Shown piece by piece: positions 1 to 8,436 of a stretch of DNA of 64,000 nucleotides; position 1 is the stretch's first letter, and each line of letters opens with the position of its first letter. A program made the translations under genes and the position numbers. Source of the DNA: GWA2-66-18 sp964537395 (lineage in GTDB: Bacteria > Elusimicrobiota > Elusimicrobia > UBA1565 > UBA9628); assembly GCA_964537395.1 (NCBI GenBank), contig CAZIBN010000002.1:14507-78506 (forward strand). The letters run 5' to 3'. Under the pieces are notes generated by a model. That model did not search any database. It was not told where the DNA came from and was given only the letters and a program-made list of their open reading frames with translations.

Positions 1-754
1 CCGGGGTCTTCTTGCGGTAGACCTTGAGCGCGGTGTTGCCGTAGTCGAGGGAGATGTAGGAATCCTTTTGAAACGCTCGCAGCTTGCGGCTCTTGGTGAG
101 CGAGATGCGGCTCGCGGTCAGGTCGGCCACGCAGCCGGTCTTAAAGCGCACGCGCACGTTGGCGATGTCCTCGTGGCCGGACAGGAGGTTGGCGCCCAGG
201 GCCTCGATGCTCTCGACCTCGGAGCCGACGAGCGTGAGCAGGATGTCGAGGTCGTGGATCATGAGGTCCATGACGACGCCGATGTGGGACATGCGCGGGT
301 CGTAGGGGCCGAGGCGCTCGACCGTTATGTATCGGGGATCGCGGATGTGCTTGACGGCCTCGAGCACGGCGGGGTTGAAGCGCTCGATGTGGCCGACCTG
401 GAGGACGAGCTCCTTGGCCTCGGACAGCGCGAGCAGTTCCTTCGCTTCGTCCACCGACGACGCGAGCGGCTTCTCGATGAGGCAGTGCGCGCCGGCCTGG
501 AGGACGGCCTTGCCGACCTCGTAATGCAGCGGGGTGGGCACCGCGACGATGACCGCGTCCACGCGAGACAGCACGTCCTTGTAGTCGCGGACCGCGACGG
601 TGTTCGACTGCCAGGCCGCGAGCTGGGCCTTCCAGACGTTGGTGTCGCAGACGCCGATGAGCTCGACATCGGTGAGCTTGGACAGCGCGCGCGCGTGATG
701 AGTGCCCATCTTGCCCGCGCCGATGACGGCGACGCGGATCTTCGAGGTTGTCAT
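1..754 (-). CDS. Gfo/Idh/MocA-family oxidoreductase (3' end beyond window)
   Basis: About 251 N-terminal residues are visible and the gene runs off the left edge. The start MTTSKIRVAVIGAGKMGTHH contains a Rossmann GxGxxG motif (GAGKMG), and an EKP motif (LIEKPLASS) carries the lysine typical of NAD(P)-dependent Gfo/Idh dehydrogenases. The ATG overlaps the lpxI stop by four bases (ATGA), so it is translated as part of the lipid A operon. The substrate is unknown. Location next to lpxI suggests a UDP-GlcNAc-type sugar nucleotide. In Leptospira and Acidithiobacillus an oxidoreductase of this family (GnnA) works with an aminotransferase (GnnB) to make the diamino sugar of lipid A, but no partner aminotransferase is adjacent here, so that role is only a possibility. 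Confidence 0.85.
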   Translation of the reverse strand, partial: MTTSKIRVAVIGAGKMGTHHARALSKLTDVELIGVCDTNVWKAQLAAWQSNTVAVRDYKDVLSRVDAVIVAVPTPLHYEVGKAVLQAGAHCLIEKPLASSVDEAKELLALSEAKELVLQVGHIERFNPAVLEAVKHIRDPRYITVERLGPYDPRMSHIGVVMDLMIHDLDILLTLVGSEVESIEALGANLLSGHEDIANVRVRFKTGCVADLTASRISLTKSRKLRAFQKDSYISLDYGNTALKVYRKKTP

Positions 755-1593
755 GAAATGGGCCCCTCCAGGGGAAATCCGGCGACGGCGATGCCGGCGG
801 CGTCGGCATCAATCGCGAAGCGATTCCGGTCGAAGATCAAGGTTGACCCGGCTTCGATCGCGATGGCCCTTACGCCCGCGGCTTTAAAGCTGATGAGCGT
901 CTCGAGGCCGACCACGGGCAGGTCGAAACGGAAATCCTGCTTTGGTTTGGCGACCTTGACGACGACAAGGTTCGGTTCTCGGCCCTGGGTGCGGGCGAGA
1001 GCGGCCGCGCGCGCGACGCAGGCATCGGTGCCCTCCATGCCCTCGACGGCGACGATCGCCGCGCCCTGCACGACGACGGTCTGGCCGATGTCGAAGCCCG
1101 CGACGGCCTTGGCGGCGCGCCAGCCGATCATCGCGTCGGCGCGCTCTTCTGCCGTGAACGCCCTCTTGGTGAGCGCTCCGACAGGAGCGAGGAGGTGCTC
1201 GAGGTAAAGCGCGGAGGACACGAACTCAAGGCCGTCCTTCGCGAACTCATCGACGACCGCCTTCAGGATCGTGTCCGTGCGCTTGTCCTTCAGCGAGAGA
1301 AGGACCTTCGCCGCACGCCAGTCGGGCAGGACGCCGCCGAACAGGGACACGTGCTGGACCTTGCCCGCCATGACGACCTGGCGTACGCCCCCATCCTTCA
1401 GGGCCTTGATAGGCGCGTCGATCTGGCCGAGCTTGAACCAGGTGAGCCCCCCGGCGACGGCCTTCAGCGCCGGGTCGGTGACCCCCGGTATGCCCAAAGC
1501 CACGATGGGCACGCCGCGGCGGTGCGCCTCCTCGGCGACGAGAAAGGGAAAACGGCCGGAGCCGGCGATCAGTCCGAGCGGCTCCGTGGTCAT
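751..1593 (-). CDS. lpxI: UDP-2,3-diacylglucosamine pyrophosphatase LpxI
   Basis: 280 aa, the usual length for LpxI (DUF1009). It hydrolyses UDP-2,3-diacylglucosamine to lipid X plus UMP in lipid A synthesis and is the alternative to LpxH. Family features seen are the N-terminal GLIAGSGRFPFLVAEEA segment, the MAGKVQHVSLF region, and a C-terminal half ending in AGSTLIFDRNRF and AGIAVAGF. The order lpxD-lpxC-fabZ-lpxA-lpxI supports the call. It starts 3 bases after the lpxA stop and its own stop overlaps the next gene (ATGA), so it is operon-internal. Confidence 0.93.
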   Translation of the reverse strand: MTTEPLGLIAGSGRFPFLVAEEAHRRGVPIVALGIPGVTDPALKAVAGGLTWFKLGQIDAPIKALKDGGVRQVVMAGKVQHVSLFGGVLPDWRAAKVLLSLKDKRTDTILKAVVDEFAKDGLEFVSSALYLEHLLAPVGALTKRAFTAEERADAMIGWRAAKAVAGFDIGQTVVVQGAAIVAVEGMEGTDACVARAAALARTQGREPNLVVVKVAKPKQDFRFDLPVVGLETLISFKAAGVRAIAIEAGSTLIFDRNRFAIDADAAGIAVAGFPLEGPIS

Positions 1594-1596
1594 GAG

Positions 1597-2406
1597 TTAG
1601 AGAGCGGCCTCTTCGAGCTCCGTCGTGCCGACGGCCGGGCGCGTGAAGCCGCGCTTGCCCGCCGACTCGATGAAGTCGATCCATTCCTGGACTTCCTTGC
1701 AGGGCTTGCCGGCTTTAAGGCGGGCAAGCGCGTCGGCCTGCTGGAGGCCCGACAGGAATAATGTGCGGTAGGCCGCCTTCAGCTCGGTCCGGTTTTCGGG
1801 CGGCACGCCCGCGCGCTTCAGGCCGAGCAGGTTGAGCCCGCGCATCGTCGCGCGGTCTCCCTGGGTGTTGGCGAAGGGCAGGACGTCCTGGCCGTTCATC
1901 GAGCCGCCGCCGAGCATCGCGAGGCGCCCGACGCGGTTGTACTGGTGGATGGCGCACATGCCGCCGAGCACCGCGTAATCGCCGATGTGAACGTGGCCCG
2001 CGAGGAGCACCGCGTTGACGACGATGACGCCGTCCCCGACGACGCAGTCGTGCGCGATGTGCGAGCAGGCCATGAACAGGCAGCCGGAGCCGATCTTGGT
2101 GAGGCCGCCGCCCTGGGCGGTGCCTCGGTTGATCGTCACGCACTCGCGCACCGTGTTCTTGTCGCCCATGACGAGGCGGGTCTTCTCGCCCGCGTACTTG
2201 AGGTCCTGGGGGGGCGTGCCGACGTAGCAGCCGGGATGCAGGACGTTGTCAGCGCCGAGCGTCGCGTGCTCGACGACGGTGTGCGCCCCGACCTTGGTGC
2301 GCGCGCCGATGATGGTTTCGGGGCCGATGATCGCGTAAGGGCCGATCTCGGCCGTGGGATCGATCTTGGCGGTGGCGTCGACGACGGCCGTGGGATGGAT
2401 GGCCAT
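1597..2406 (-). CDS. lpxA: UDP-N-acetylglucosamine acyltransferase LpxA
   Basis: 269 aa left-handed beta-helix acyltransferase performing the first committed step of lipid A synthesis (3-hydroxyacyl transfer from ACP to UDP-GlcNAc). Hexapeptide repeats fill residues 1-190, followed by a helical C-terminus. HIAHDC at 116-121 contains the catalytic His (H119), and the NQ/PPQDLKYAGE-type segment near 65-74 matches the family. The Gly that sets acyl length in E. coli (G173) appears retained in the AMLGGGS segment, which hints at a C14 donor (inference). The start MAIHPTAVV was chosen over an upstream in-frame extension that would run into fabZ; it lies 5 bases after the fabZ stop. Confidence 0.95.
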   Translation of the reverse strand: MAIHPTAVVDATAKIDPTAEIGPYAIIGPETIIGARTKVGAHTVVEHATLGADNVLHPGCYVGTPPQDLKYAGEKTRLVMGDKNTVRECVTINRGTAQGGGLTKIGSGCLFMACSHIAHDCVVGDGVIVVNAVLLAGHVHIGDYAVLGGMCAIHQYNRVGRLAMLGGGSMNGQDVLPFANTQGDRATMRGLNLLGLKRAGVPPENRTELKAAYRTLFLSGLQQADALARLKAGKPCKEVQEWIDFIESAGKRGFTRPAVGTTELEEAAL

Positions 2407-2411
2407 GGTGG

Positions 2412-2894
2412 TTATGCGGCGGCCTTGTCGACGAGCGCGAACGTCATGGTCGCCTCGGCGACCATCTTGTCGCCCACGTACGACTCGCCCCTGAACTTGC
2501 CCGCGCGGCCCAGCCGCAGGATCTCGATGTGATGCTTGAGCACGGTCCCGGGAAGCACGGGCGCGCGGAACTTGGCCTCGTCGATGCCCATGAAAAAGGC
2601 GATCTTGTTCTCGAAGCCGCCCTTGGAGAGAAGCATCGCGCAAGCGGTTTGTGCCATGGATTCAATGATAAGAACTCCCGGCATAACGGGTTGCCCCGGA
2701 AAGTGGCCCTCAAAAAATTGTTCGTTGGCCGTCACCATTTTTATTCCAATGCAGTACTTGTCTTCCTGAATCACTTCTATTTTATCCACGAGCAGAAAAG
2801 GATAGCGGTGGGGGATGGCCTTCTTGACTCCCATGATGTCGAGCGAGCGGACGGGCGCTCCGATGAACGGCGAGGGAATGGTTTCGGTGGTCAT
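2412..2894 (-). CDS. fabZ: 3-hydroxyacyl-ACP dehydratase FabZ
   Basis: 160 aa hot-dog-fold dehydratase of fatty-acid synthesis, converting 3-hydroxyacyl-ACP to trans-2-enoyl-ACP. The N-terminal PHRYPFLLVDKI motif, the catalytic His in FEGHFPGQPVMPG (H64) and the catalytic Glu in LIIESMAQ (E78) are all present. About 15 extra N-terminal residues precede the conserved core. It sits between lpxC (1-base gap) and lpxA (5-base gap). FabZ draws on the same 3-hydroxyacyl-ACP pool as LpxA and LpxD, so this common clustering balances phospholipid and lipid A supply. Confidence 0.96.
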   Translation of the reverse strand: MTTETIPSPFIGAPVRSLDIMGVKKAIPHRYPFLLVDKIEVIQEDKYCIGIKMVTANEQFFEGHFPGQPVMPGVLIIESMAQTACAMLLSKGGFENKIAFFMGIDEAKFRAPVLPGTVLKHHIEILRLGRAGKFRGESYVGDKMVAEATMTFALVDKAAA

Positions 2895-2895
2895 G

Positions 2896-3789
2896 TTATT
2901 GAGCCTCCAGGGCGGGCGTTTTGGGTTTACGCAGCTTCTTGGCTGCGGCGTCGAGGAGCTTGGCGAACTCGACGTTGTGGGCGTGGCCGAGGCGCTCGGC
3001 CTCGATCTTCATCTTGAACAGCGGGCGGCCGATCAAGGTCAGGTCGCCGATGAGGTCGAGCATCTTGTGGCGCACGAACTCGTCGGGGAAGCGCAGCCCC
3101 TCCGCGTTCGTGTGAAAGCGGTCCTTGCCGATGACGATCGCGTTCTCGAGGCTGCCGCCCTGGGCCAGGCCCTGGGACTTGAGGTAGGCGACCTCGTTCT
3201 CGAAGCAGAAGGTGCGCGCGCGCGCGACCTCGGCGAGGTAGCTCTCGCGCTCGACGACCATCGACAGGGTCATCTTCGGCATGAGAGGGTGATCGTGGAT
3301 GAGCGTGGCGACGATCTCGAACTTGTCGGAGGGTGTGGCGCGGTACTTCGCCCCGTCCTTGGCCGTGTAGGCGATCTCGTGCGGCAGATGCAGCCAGCGC
3401 TTCGGCGCGTCGAGGGTCTTCAAGCCCGCCCGGATGAGCGCCTCGATGAAAGGCAGCGCCGAGCCGTCCATGATGGGAGGCTCATTGGCCGTCACCAGGA
3501 TGTCGACGTTGTCGATGCCCAGCCCCGTGCAGGCGGACAGCACGTGCTCGACGGTGTGGACCTTGGCGTCGCCGAGGCCCAGGTTCGTGCCGCGCACGGT
3601 CGTGAGCACGAAGTCGAGGCGGGCCGGGATCATCGGCGTGCCCGTGAGGTCGGAGCGGAAGAAGCGGATGCCCGTGTTGGCGGGCGCGGGACGGAAGGAG
3701 ATCTTGGACTTGTTGCCGGTGTGCAGGCCGACGCCCTCGAGCTCGACCTCCTTGCCGATCGTGATCTGAAGCGGGTTCTCGTCGTTCAT
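2896..3789 (-). CDS. lpxC: UDP-3-O-acyl-N-acetylglucosamine deacetylase LpxC
   Basis: 297 aa zinc deacetylase catalysing the committed step of lipid A synthesis. The zinc ligands are visible as H82 in VHTVEH and as H241 and D245 in RHKMLDLIGD. The general acid/base regions are E81 and the GHAHN motif near 268-272. LEGVGLHTG at the N-terminus and NEPPIMDGSA at 102-111 are LpxC signatures. Length is typical and it is not fused to FabZ as in Bacteroidetes; fabZ is a separate gene 1 base downstream. It follows lpxD with an 11-base gap. Confidence 0.96.
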   Translation of the reverse strand: MNDENPLQITIGKEVELEGVGLHTGNKSKISFRPAPANTGIRFFRSDLTGTPMIPARLDFVLTTVRGTNLGLGDAKVHTVEHVLSACTGLGIDNVDILVTANEPPIMDGSALPFIEALIRAGLKTLDAPKRWLHLPHEIAYTAKDGAKYRATPSDKFEIVATLIHDHPLMPKMTLSMVVERESYLAEVARARTFCFENEVAYLKSQGLAQGGSLENAIVIGKDRFHTNAEGLRFPDEFVRHKMLDLIGDLTLIGRPLFKMKIEAERLGHAHNVEFAKLLDAAAKKLRKPKTPALEAQ

Positions 3790-3800
3790 ATGTCGTTACC

Positions 3801-4859
3801 TCATTTCTGTGCGGACAGGCCGAGCTTTTTCTCGAGCTCCTTGACCTTGTCGAACAGCTCGGGCAGGCGGCTGAACAGCGCCTGGAGCTTGAAGGCTTCG
3901 CGGTGCGGGCGGCCGGGCGTGCCGAACAGGACGGTCTTGGCGGGCACGTCGCTCATGACGCCGGTCTGCGCGGTGATGATCGCGCCGTCGTTGATCGTCA
4001 GGTGGCCGGCGACGCCCGCCTGGCCCGCGAGGATGACGTTGTTGCCGATCACCGTCGAGCCGGCGATGCCGGTCTGCGAGACCACGACGCAGTCGCGGCC
4101 GACCTTCACGTTGTGGGCGATCTGGACGAGGTTGTCGATCTGCGTGCCCGCCCTGATGATCGTCGAGCCGACGGCGCCGCGGTCGATCGTGACGTTCGCG
4201 CCGATCTCACACCCGGCCTCGATGACGACGTTGCCGATCTGCGGGATCTTCGTGTGCTTGCCGGTGGCCTTGTCGGTCAGGAAGCCGAAGCCGTCGGCCC
4301 CGATCACGGCGCCGGGGTGGATGATCACGCCGTCGCCGATCACGCAGTCGTCGCGGATGATGACCTGCGGGTAGATCAGGCAGTTGCGGCCGACCTTCGC
4401 GTTGGCGCCGATGTACACCTGCGGCATGATGACCGTGTTCGCTCCGATCGCCGCCCCCCGCTCGATGACGACGAAGTCTCCGACGGAGACGTTGGGCCCG
4501 AGCGCGGCCTTGCCGTGGATGGAGGCCTTGGCGCTGTGCGTGGGGAGGATCTTGATCTTCCCGTTGTCATCGATGATCTTCACGAGCTTCGCGAAGGCGG
4601 CCCGCGGCTCCGTCACGATCACCTTGCCCTTCGCGGCGCAGGGAGTGTCCTTGAGATCGGGGGGCAGGAACAGGCAGCCGGCGGGCGCGGTCGCGGCGAG
4701 AGACGTGTACTTCCGGTTCTCGAGGAACACGGCGTCGGACGGGCCGGCATCGGCCAGGTCGGCGACGCTGGTCACCGTGTGATCGAGTTCGCCCAAGGCC
4801 TCGCCGCCCACGATGGCGGCGACATCCGTGATGGTGAGCGGCTTGGGAAGGGTTTTCAT
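3801..4859 (-). CDS. lpxD: UDP-3-O-(3-hydroxyacyl)glucosamine N-acyltransferase LpxD
   Basis: 352 aa. The N-terminal LpxD uridine-binding domain (about 1-100) is followed by a long left-handed beta-helix of hexapeptide repeats and a short C-terminal helix (KVKELEKKLGL). The catalytic His is H249 in LVQIAHNVKVG. It transfers the second 3-hydroxyacyl chain to the 2-amino group of UDP-3-O-acyl-GlcN. Its ATG overlaps the stop of the OmpH-like gene (ATGA), giving the common order bamA-skp/ompH-lpxD. Confidence 0.95.
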   Translation of the reverse strand: MKTLPKPLTITDVAAIVGGEALGELDHTVTSVADLADAGPSDAVFLENRKYTSLAATAPAGCLFLPPDLKDTPCAAKGKVIVTEPRAAFAKLVKIIDDNGKIKILPTHSAKASIHGKAALGPNVSVGDFVVIERGAAIGANTVIMPQVYIGANAKVGRNCLIYPQVIIRDDCVIGDGVIIHPGAVIGADGFGFLTDKATGKHTKIPQIGNVVIEAGCEIGANVTIDRGAVGSTIIRAGTQIDNLVQIAHNVKVGRDCVVVSQTGIAGSTVIGNNVILAGQAGVAGHLTINDGAIITAQTGVMSDVPAKTVLFGTPGRPHREAFKLQALFSRLPELFDKVKELEKKLGLSAQK

Positions 4860-5821
4860 TGGGCCGGGACGACTCCGCGCAGCTGCTTCAAGATCTTGTC
4901 GGTCAGGTCGACGGCGGGATGGCCATAGAGGGTCGCGGATTTATCCACGACGACGCTGACGCCCTCGCGCTTGGCGACCTCGGAGATGGCCCGGTACAGG
5001 CGCGCGAGCACCTGATCGGTCTTGCGGCCCTCGGCGTCGAGCAAGCTGCGCTCCGCGCCGAGGCGTTCGCGGTCTAATTCGTTCTGAAGGCGGTCGATGT
5101 CGACCTGTAAAGCAACAATCCTGCCGTCGAGCTCGAGCAGGCGCTGGGCGAGCGTGGGCCCGGCCGGCACGACAGGCGCCGCCGGCGTCGAGATGATGAC
5201 GACGGGCGTGACTGGTGCGGGGGCCGGGACGACGACTGGAGCCGGCGGCGCCGGGGGAGGCTGCGGTTCGCCGCGGTCGCGCGTCGGGTTCAGTGGAGAG
5301 GCGCCCGGACGCTCGAGGTTGAGCGGGCCGTCGGTCAGGCCGGGAAGATTGATCATGAGCGGGGCGGGAGCGGTCTGCGTGGACGTCTCCGGAGGCGCGG
5401 CCGTCACGGGCGCGGCGGGAGGTGCGGGCGTCGGGGCCATGGGCTTGGCGGGCAGCGGAGCGGGCAGGACCACGGGTTCTACGGGGAGCGGCGCGGGGAC
5501 GGGCACCGAGACGGTCGGCGTGGAGCGGGCGAGGTCCTCACGCTCGATCTTGATCGTGCCAAGCGCCTGACGCTGGCGCAGGAGCTCGGCCTTTTTCGTG
5601 TTGACGCGCTCCTCGGCCTGGCGGACGAGCTCCTCGAGGCCGTCGCGCGCGCGCGTGGCGTCGGGGCTGGCCGTGAACAGGCGCTTCATGTCCACGAAGC
5701 CCACGCTGCCGCGCTCGGCGCGGTTTTCCTCGAGAGACAGCTCGATGGCGCGCGCGGTGGCCGCGGAAAGCAAAGACGAAACACAAAGGCACAAAGACAC
5801 GAGCAAAGAGGTCGGTTTCAT
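4856..5821 (-). CDS. OmpH/Skp-family periplasmic chaperone with large Pro/Ala-rich insertion
   Basis: 321 aa, about twice the usual Skp length. A signal peptide (about 1-25, ending in ATARA) is followed by an OmpH-like start (GSVGFVDMKRLFTASPDA), a first charged helix, then about 125 residues of Pro/Ala/Val-rich low complexity (about 105-230). A second coiled coil (QRLLELDGRIVALQVDIDRL onward) and the typical OmpH end (SVVVDKSATLYGHPAVDLTDKIL) follow. The role would be escorting unfolded outer-membrane proteins to BamA. The low-complexity segment lies where the tentacle tip should be, so the usual hairpin may be replaced by a flexible tether. It is coupled to bamA (stop and start share one base). 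Confidence 0.85.
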   Translation of the reverse strand: MKPTSLLVSLCLCVSSLLSAATARAIELSLEENRAERGSVGFVDMKRLFTASPDATRARDGLEELVRQAEERVNTKKAELLRQRQALGTIKIEREDLARSTPTVSVPVPAPLPVEPVVLPAPLPAKPMAPTPAPPAAPVTAAPPETSTQTAPAPLMINLPGLTDGPLNLERPGASPLNPTRDRGEPQPPPAPPAPVVVPAPAPVTPVVIISTPAAPVVPAGPTLAQRLLELDGRIVALQVDIDRLQNELDRERLGAERSLLDAEGRKTDQVLARLYRAISEVAKREGVSVVVDKSATLYGHPAVDLTDKILKQLRGVVPAQ

Positions 5822-8364
5822 TAGAATAGAGGTCCTAGGCCGAAGTTGATTTGATACAGGCGTTCGCCGTTGCGGTGGTTGAGGCCATAGCCGTAGTCGA
5901 GTCGGATCGGGAAGGCGGGGGTCACGAAGCGCAGGCCTAAGCCGACGTCGGTCTTGATGTTCGTCGTGCCCGAGCCGATGCGGCCGTTGACGTCGCGAAC
6001 GCGGTCCCAGGCGCCGCCCGCGTCGGCGAAGATCACAAGCTTGACGATCGTTTTCTTGCGTTCGCGAGCGAGCGGGAAGCCGAACTCGACGTTCGCCACG
6101 CTGTAGATCTTGCCGCCCTGGGGGAAGCCGGCCTCGCCGGAAGGCGAGTAGCCGCGCAGGGAGTCTTGGCCGCCGATGAAGTAGCGGTCCTGGACCGGCA
6201 CATGCCGGGTCTTGTTGAACTGGGTCACGTAGCCGCCGCGGTGGTAGCCAGAGATCACGAAGGGCCAGTCCTCGATGCTGAAGAGAGTGTAATGGCCCTG
6301 GTTCGTGAGGCTGGGCTTGAAGAAGTGGATGTCACCCTGGAACGGTCCGCCCGAGAGCAGGGCGCCCACGCCGTGGCGGGTGCCGCGGGCCGGATCCCAG
6401 ATGCTGTCGCGCGTGTCGCGGGAGAATTCCGCGCCGAACGAGGACTGGATGCTGGTGCCCTCGGTGAGCGCGCCCCTGAACTGGTCCTGCACGTTCTCGA
6501 TCGAGATCCGCGCCAGGCCGTAGGTCAGGTTGAGCTGATATTTGTCTTCCTCGAACCGGGGTCCGAGGCGGATCGAGCCTCCCATGCGCCGCTCGACATA
6601 GGCGGACAACGAGGTGTCGAACGGGTTGACCCGCCGGGTGTTGTAGACGTCGAAGCCGAGGCTCGTCGGGCTGTTGCCCACCCAGGGCGTCGTCCAGCTC
6701 ACCGAGTAGTCCTGCACGCGCTTGCCGAACGACCATTGGATGGAGCCCTTCTGCGCGCGGCCGAACAGATTCAGATGCTGGAGGGACAGGGTGCCGATCA
6801 GGCCGTCCACCGACGAGTAGGCGGCGCCGGCCGTCAGGATGCCGGGCTTGCCCTCGGCCACGTCGAAGGTCAGGTCGACCTTGTCGGGATCCGAGGGCGT
6901 GGGCTGAAGATCGAGGTCGACGTCGTCGATGAAGCCGAGGTTGCGGATCTTCTCGATGCTGCGGCGCACGCGCGAGGAGCGGAAGATGTCGCCGGGCTTG
7001 ATGACGATCTCGCGGCGCAGGACGAAGGTCTTGGTCGCCTTGTTGCCCTCGACGTCCACGTGGCCGACGTAGGAGATGGGGCCCTCGACGATCTCGAAGA
7101 GCACGTCCATGCGGTCCGTCTTGGGGTTCAGGGTTTTGACCGGGTTGATGCGGGTGCGCAGGCGGCCGCGGTCGGAGTAAAGCTCCTGGACGGCCCGTAT
7201 GGTCTCCTCGAACTTCTCCTGGCTGAAGACCTTGCCCTTGCGGTACTCGACGGTCTTGGCGACCTCGCTCGAGGTGTAGATCAGGTGGCCCGTGAAGGTC
7301 GTCTCGCCGAAGCGATAGGAGCGGCCTTCGGTCACACCGAAGGCGATATTAATACGGGTCTTGTCGGCGCTGAGAGTGATGAGCGGGCTTGAGATGGCGA
7401 TATCGAGGAAGCCGTTGTTCTTGTAGTGCGCCTCGATCTTCCGGACGTCCTCGGGCAGGTCCTTCTCGAAGTAGACCTTCTTGCGGGCGTTCTTCATCAG
7501 CTTCAGCAGAACCTTGCGCTTGAAGGACTTGGCCCCGCTGAACTCGACGAGCTCGATGCGCGACTTCGCGCCTTCGGCTACCTTGAAGATCAGCTCCACC
7601 GTGGCGGTCTTGGTGTCGGTCTTGACCTCGGGCTCGACTGAGGCGTCAAGGAAGCCTTTCTCGTGATACTTCGCGATCAGCTTCCCTTGATCCTCGTCGA
7701 GCTTGGTCCGGTCGAAGGGGTCCTTGTTCTTGAGGGTGAGGATGTCGGAGAGCGCGCCGCGCGAGAGCTTCTTCTGGCCCGCGAAGGTGATCTTGCGGAT
7801 CACGGGCTTCTCCCTGACGACGAAGTTGAGCAGAACCTGGCGGTCGGCGCCGGCGGCCTTGCGGAAGTGCTCGGGGACCTTCTTTTCGAGCAAGGTGATC
7901 TCCGCGCCGACACGCTCGAACAGGCCCAGGCCGAGCAGGGACTGGATATCCTTGTCGAGGTCGGGGCGGTCGTACAGGTCGCCCTTGCGGCCCTTGATGG
8001 CGCCGCGGATCGTGGAGAGCTTGGTGTTCTGCAACCCGTCGGCCTTGATGTCGCCGATGACCCAGGGGCGGGGCACCACTCCGGAGGCCGCCTCGACGGG
8101 TGCCGCCGTGGAAACGGAGGGGACCGCGTAGCCGGTCGCCAGGCCGGGCAAGGGCTGGGCCGTGGTCGAAACGGCCAAGGTTTCGGTCGAAATGGAGGGG
8201 GCCGTCGACAGGGAGGCTGTCGAGACCACTGGCGCGGCGGCTGCGGTTTCGGTCGAAACCGACGGCAACTCAGGAGAAGGCGATGTCACGGAGGACACCG
8301 TCTGCCCCAGAGCCGACGACGACAGCACGGCCGCGGCGATAACGCTCATAAGGAAGCTTTTCAC
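5821..8364 (-). CDS. bamA: Outer membrane protein assembly factor BamA
   Basis: 847 aa. A signal peptide (1-20, ...SSALG) is followed by a Ser/Thr/Ala/Pro-rich region with repeated VSTET/VSTA units (about 22-95), five POTRA domains (about 100-480) and the bacterial surface antigen barrel. The barrel contains the conserved RYFIGGQDSLRGY lid-lock motif and a C-terminal beta-signal ending in phenylalanine (INFGLGPLF). The start appears to be GTG (MKSFLMSV...), with a possible -10 TATACT 10 bases before it. BamA inserts beta-barrel proteins; its operon partners are the OmpH-like chaperone and lipid A genes. The Ser/Thr-rich linker before POTRA1 is unusual. Confidence 0.96.
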   Translation of the reverse strand: MKSFLMSVIAAAVLSSSALGQTVSSVTSPSPELPSVSTETAAAAPVVSTASLSTAPSISTETLAVSTTAQPLPGLATGYAVPSVSTAAPVEAASGVVPRPWVIGDIKADGLQNTKLSTIRGAIKGRKGDLYDRPDLDKDIQSLLGLGLFERVGAEITLLEKKVPEHFRKAAGADRQVLLNFVVREKPVIRKITFAGQKKLSRGALSDILTLKNKDPFDRTKLDEDQGKLIAKYHEKGFLDASVEPEVKTDTKTATVELIFKVAEGAKSRIELVEFSGAKSFKRKVLLKLMKNARKKVYFEKDLPEDVRKIEAHYKNNGFLDIAISSPLITLSADKTRINIAFGVTEGRSYRFGETTFTGHLIYTSSEVAKTVEYRKGKVFSQEKFEETIRAVQELYSDRGRLRTRINPVKTLNPKTDRMDVLFEIVEGPISYVGHVDVEGNKATKTFVLRREIVIKPGDIFRSSRVRRSIEKIRNLGFIDDVDLDLQPTPSDPDKVDLTFDVAEGKPGILTAGAAYSSVDGLIGTLSLQHLNLFGRAQKGSIQWSFGKRVQDYSVSWTTPWVGNSPTSLGFDVYNTRRVNPFDTSLSAYVERRMGGSIRLGPRFEEDKYQLNLTYGLARISIENVQDQFRGALTEGTSIQSSFGAEFSRDTRDSIWDPARGTRHGVGALLSGGPFQGDIHFFKPSLTNQGHYTLFSIEDWPFVISGYHRGGYVTQFNKTRHVPVQDRYFIGGQDSLRGYSPSGEAGFPQGGKIYSVANVEFGFPLARERKKTIVKLVIFADAGGAWDRVRDVNGRIGSGTTNIKTDVGLGLRFVTPAFPIRLDYGYGLNHRNGERLYQINFGLGPLF

Positions 8365-8374
8365 CGGATTGGCC

Positions 8375-8380
8375 AGTATA
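8375..8380 (-). promoter_or_regulatory. -10 element for bamA operon
   Basis: TATACT on the minus strand, 10 bases before the bamA GTG and just downstream of the preceding gene's terminator. No good -35 was seen. The predicted transcript has a leader of only a few bases. Confidence 0.45.
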
Positions 8381-8382
8381 TC

Positions 8383-8415
8383 AAAAAGGGCGGGCCCCCT
8401 TCCCAGGAGGCCCGC
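8383..8415 (-). terminator. Intrinsic terminator after the small exported-protein gene
   Basis: On the minus strand, the stem GCGGGCC / GGCCCGC (8409-8415 with 8390-8396) is followed by CC and five Ts. It separates the gene at 8437-8793 from bamA. The A/T runs on both sides could let it work weakly in the other direction. Confidence 0.7.
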
Positions 8416-8436
8416 TTTTCCTTATATGAACCCAAT

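Noticed and set aside
2815..4374. Long open frame (519 codons) opposite lpxC and lpxD
   Set aside because: Shadow of high-GC codon bias; Arg/Asp/Val-rich with no motifs, and the opposite strand encodes clear lpx genes.
5764..5808. Simple-sequence CTTTGTGYCTTTGTG-like stretch in the OmpH signal peptide
   Set aside because: Encodes a normal hydrophobic signal sequence (LLVSLCLCVSSLL); too short to call a repeat element.
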